Below, piece by piece: positions 8,586-9,469 of a stretch of 9,469 nt of DNA. The notes under the pieces were generated by a model, which was given only the letters and a program-made list of their open reading frames with translations, made no database searches and was not told the DNA's origin. Source of the stretch: Saprospiraceae bacterium. GTDB taxonomy: Bacteria; Bacteroidota; Bacteroidia; Chitinophagales; Saprospiraceae. Positions within the stretch are counted from its first letter, which is position 1, and the number at the start of each line of letters is the position of its first letter. A program made the translations under genes and the position numbers. The stretch spans positions 1-9,469 of the forward strand of contig JADZBJ010000351.1 in NCBI GenBank assembly GCA_020852155.1, in the 5' to 3' direction.

Positions 8586-8618
8586 CGATTGATTCGATTA
8601 AATCCGATTGATTCGATT
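8586..8618 (+). repeat. Direct repeat CGATTGATTCGATT, two copies
   Basis: The 14-mer occurs at 8586-8599 and 8605-8618. It forms the distinct core of array unit 1. Confidence 0.75.
8590..8605 (-). repeat. Inverted repeat arm, right of gene 2
   Basis: TGATTCGATTAAATCC is the exact reverse complement of 3011-3026. It lies inside the core of array unit 1, which links the spacer before gene 2 with the array after it. Confidence 0.7.
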
Positions 8619-8628
8619 GAAAGCCAAG

Positions 8629-8668
8629 AGAATCCGCGTAAATCCGTAAACATCCGCTCAATCCGCGT
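8629..8668 (+). repeat. 40-base direct repeat, copy 1 (four-ATCCG tail)
   Basis: Identical over 40 bases to 8804-8843. It begins AGAATCCGCG and ends CAATCCGCGT, with ATCCG words at 10, 10 and 9 base steps. Confidence 0.85.
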
Positions 8669-8803
8669 TCTTTTTTACCACTAAGGCACGGAGGAACACG
8701 ACGAGACACTAAGTTTTAGAATCCGCGCAGATCCGTAATTATCCGCGTCATCCGCGTTTTTTACCACTAAGACACGGAGGAACACGAAGAGACACTAAGT
8801 TTT

Positions 8804-8843
8804 AGAATCCGCGTAAATCCGTAAACATCCGCTCAATCCGCGT
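8804..8843 (+). repeat. 40-base direct repeat, copy 2, abutting the gene 3 start
   Basis: Identical to 8629-8668, 175 bases downstream. It ends four bases before the ATG at 8848 and therefore occupies the position where a 5' leader and ribosome binding site would lie. Confidence 0.85.
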
Positions 8844-8847
8844 ACCC

Positions 8848-9469
8848 ATGGTCCACCGCATTCACCATCAGATACTCGAACTCGAACTGCCTCGCGAGGC
8901 GGGCGCGATTGCCTTGCAGCGCCGTGCCAGCCGGATATTTCAGGAGCAGGTTTTGCCGCGGCTTGACGCTGCATTCAGCCGGATTGCGCCGACTGATCGA
9001 GTGGTGCGCATCCAGGAATTGACCGTCGATCTGGGCAATATTGGCGAGGCCGGATGGGAAGAAGCGTTCGTTGAGGCTTGTGTTTCGCAGATCAGCCAGC
9101 AGGTGGCCGAATGCGCTTTTGAGGTACGGCCCAACCAGGCTGGCAACGTGGAAAACATCAGTCGGGAAGCCTCCAGCCTGGAGATACTCCGTTTTTTTCT
9201 GGAAAACGGTTTTATGCCCTGGTTTGCCAGTGGTATGACGGTGGCGACACTGGAAAATGAAATTCAGGCCGCAATATCGATGCAGGAAGGCGCCGTTCAG
9301 ACAACAACGTTTACGCAGCAATTCAGTCCAGCAGAAAAACAGCGCTGGCGACAGTTTTTCCAGCGTAATCCTGCGGCTTTGAAACGCTTGGTTTGGCAGT
9401 TCCGTGCGCCGTTTTCAATGGCAATTTTTGCCAGCGTGCTGGACATTCCGGAAACGGCGTTGGCTGAAG
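8848..9469 (+). CDS. Contractile injection system tape measure family protein, 3'-partial
   Basis: The frame stays open for 207 codons to the window edge. The N-terminus MVHRIHHQILELELP, followed by ALQRRASRIFQEQVLPRLD and then RIQELTVDLGNI (residues ~54-65), is the hallmark start of the CIS tape-measure family (CIS_TMP) found in Bacteroidota eCIS loci. Members are proposed to set tube length during assembly in the cytoplasm. A second block (SLEILRFFLENGFMPWFA) and FSPAEKQRWRQFFQRNPAAL also fit the family's helical repeats. The ATG at 8848 fits the family's usual beginning; no Shine-Dalgarno sequence is present, as is common in Bacteroidota, and the DNA just upstream is intergenic repeat. It follows a fibre-like gene, as afp14 follows afp13. 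Family assignment is good; the tape-measure function is from family knowledge, not visible in this fragment. Confidence 0.85.
   Translation, partial: MVHRIHHQILELELPREAGAIALQRRASRIFQEQVLPRLDAAFSRIAPTDRVVRIQELTVDLGNIGEAGWEEAFVEACVSQISQQVAECAFEVRPNQAGNVENISREASSLEILRFFLENGFMPWFASGMTVATLENEIQAAISMQEGAVQTTTFTQQFSPAEKQRWRQFFQRNPAALKRLVWQFRAPFSMAIFASVLDIPETALAE

Larger units (their letters stand above)
8546..8843 (+). repeat. Mosaic tandem repeat array, three units
   Basis: Each unit has a head (T-run, then ACCACTAAGRCACGGAG), a core, and a tail of four ATCCG words spaced 10, 10 and 9 bases. Heads begin (ACCACTAAG) at 8561, 8677 and 8763. Units 2 and 3 match over 51 bases (8677-8727 and 8763-8813) with two mismatches. 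Unit 1 has a different core (about 8579-8628, GATTCGATT-rich) in place of the GAACACGANGAGACACTAAG core. Tails of units 1 and 3 are identical over 40 bases. Similar 'accactaagacacggag' and 'atccgcg' strings recur between genes in many environmental bacterial genomes, so this is probably a local cluster of an interspersed repeat. Confidence 0.85.
8533..8847 (+). other. Non-coding gap between genes 2 and 3, filled by repeats
   Basis: The 315 bases between the gene 2 stop and the gene 3 start hold no credible gene on either strand. Nearly all of it is a three-unit mosaic repeat array. A T6 run near 8555 has no GC-rich stem before it, so no intrinsic terminator is called. No promoter is convincing. 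Confidence 0.75.

Noticed and set aside
8149..8709. Minus-strand ORF spanning the end of gene 2 and the repeat array
   Set aside because: Half is antisense to the Ig-like domains and half is repeat DNA; no protein family is recognised.
8546..8843. CRISPR array
   Set aside because: Only three units at unequal spacing (116 and 86 bases), and the sequences between heads are themselves homologous. There are no unique spacers of constant length and no cas genes.
8833..9321. Minus-strand ORF over the tape-measure gene
   Set aside because: The plus strand encodes a recognised family across the same interval; this is a shadow.

Overview
The window reads as part of an extracellular contractile injection system (eCIS, a phage-tail-like particle) locus from a Bacteroidota bacterium, probably an environmental Saprospiraceae/Chitinophagales-type lineage. 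The assignment rests on recognised protein families, on start codons without Shine-Dalgarno sequences, and on moderately GC-rich coding DNA. The genus is not determined. All three genes are on the + strand and are translated toward the right end.

Layout: (1) Bases 1-2958 hold the 3' part of a large baseplate-type protein. It is open at the left edge, and its last ~27 codons look frameshifted. (2) Bases 2959-3054 are a short spacer with a small repeat. (3) Bases 3055-8532 encode a 1825-residue protein. It has an N-terminal anchor, about 900 residues of segmented coiled coil with ten copies of a recurring motif, a globular region of an eCIS-linked hypothetical family, and two C-terminal Ig-like domains. 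It looks like a fibre or spike with an adhesive tip. (4) Bases 8533-8847 are non-coding and filled by a mosaic tandem repeat array that ends 4 bases before the next start codon. (5) Bases 8848-9469 hold the 5' part of a contractile injection system tape-measure-family gene that runs off the right edge.

The order baseplate wedge, long fibre-like protein, tape measure matches the afp12-afp13-afp14 order of the Serratia antifeeding prophage family. The likely division of labour is that gene 1 builds the baseplate periphery, gene 2 is the extended appendage for target recognition, and gene 3 sets tube length. The sheath, tube, ATPase and cargo genes are not in the window. The points most worth checking are the frameshift at the end of gene 1, the repeat architecture of gene 2, the inverted 16-bp repeat flanking gene 2, and the repeat array that forms the leader of gene 3.
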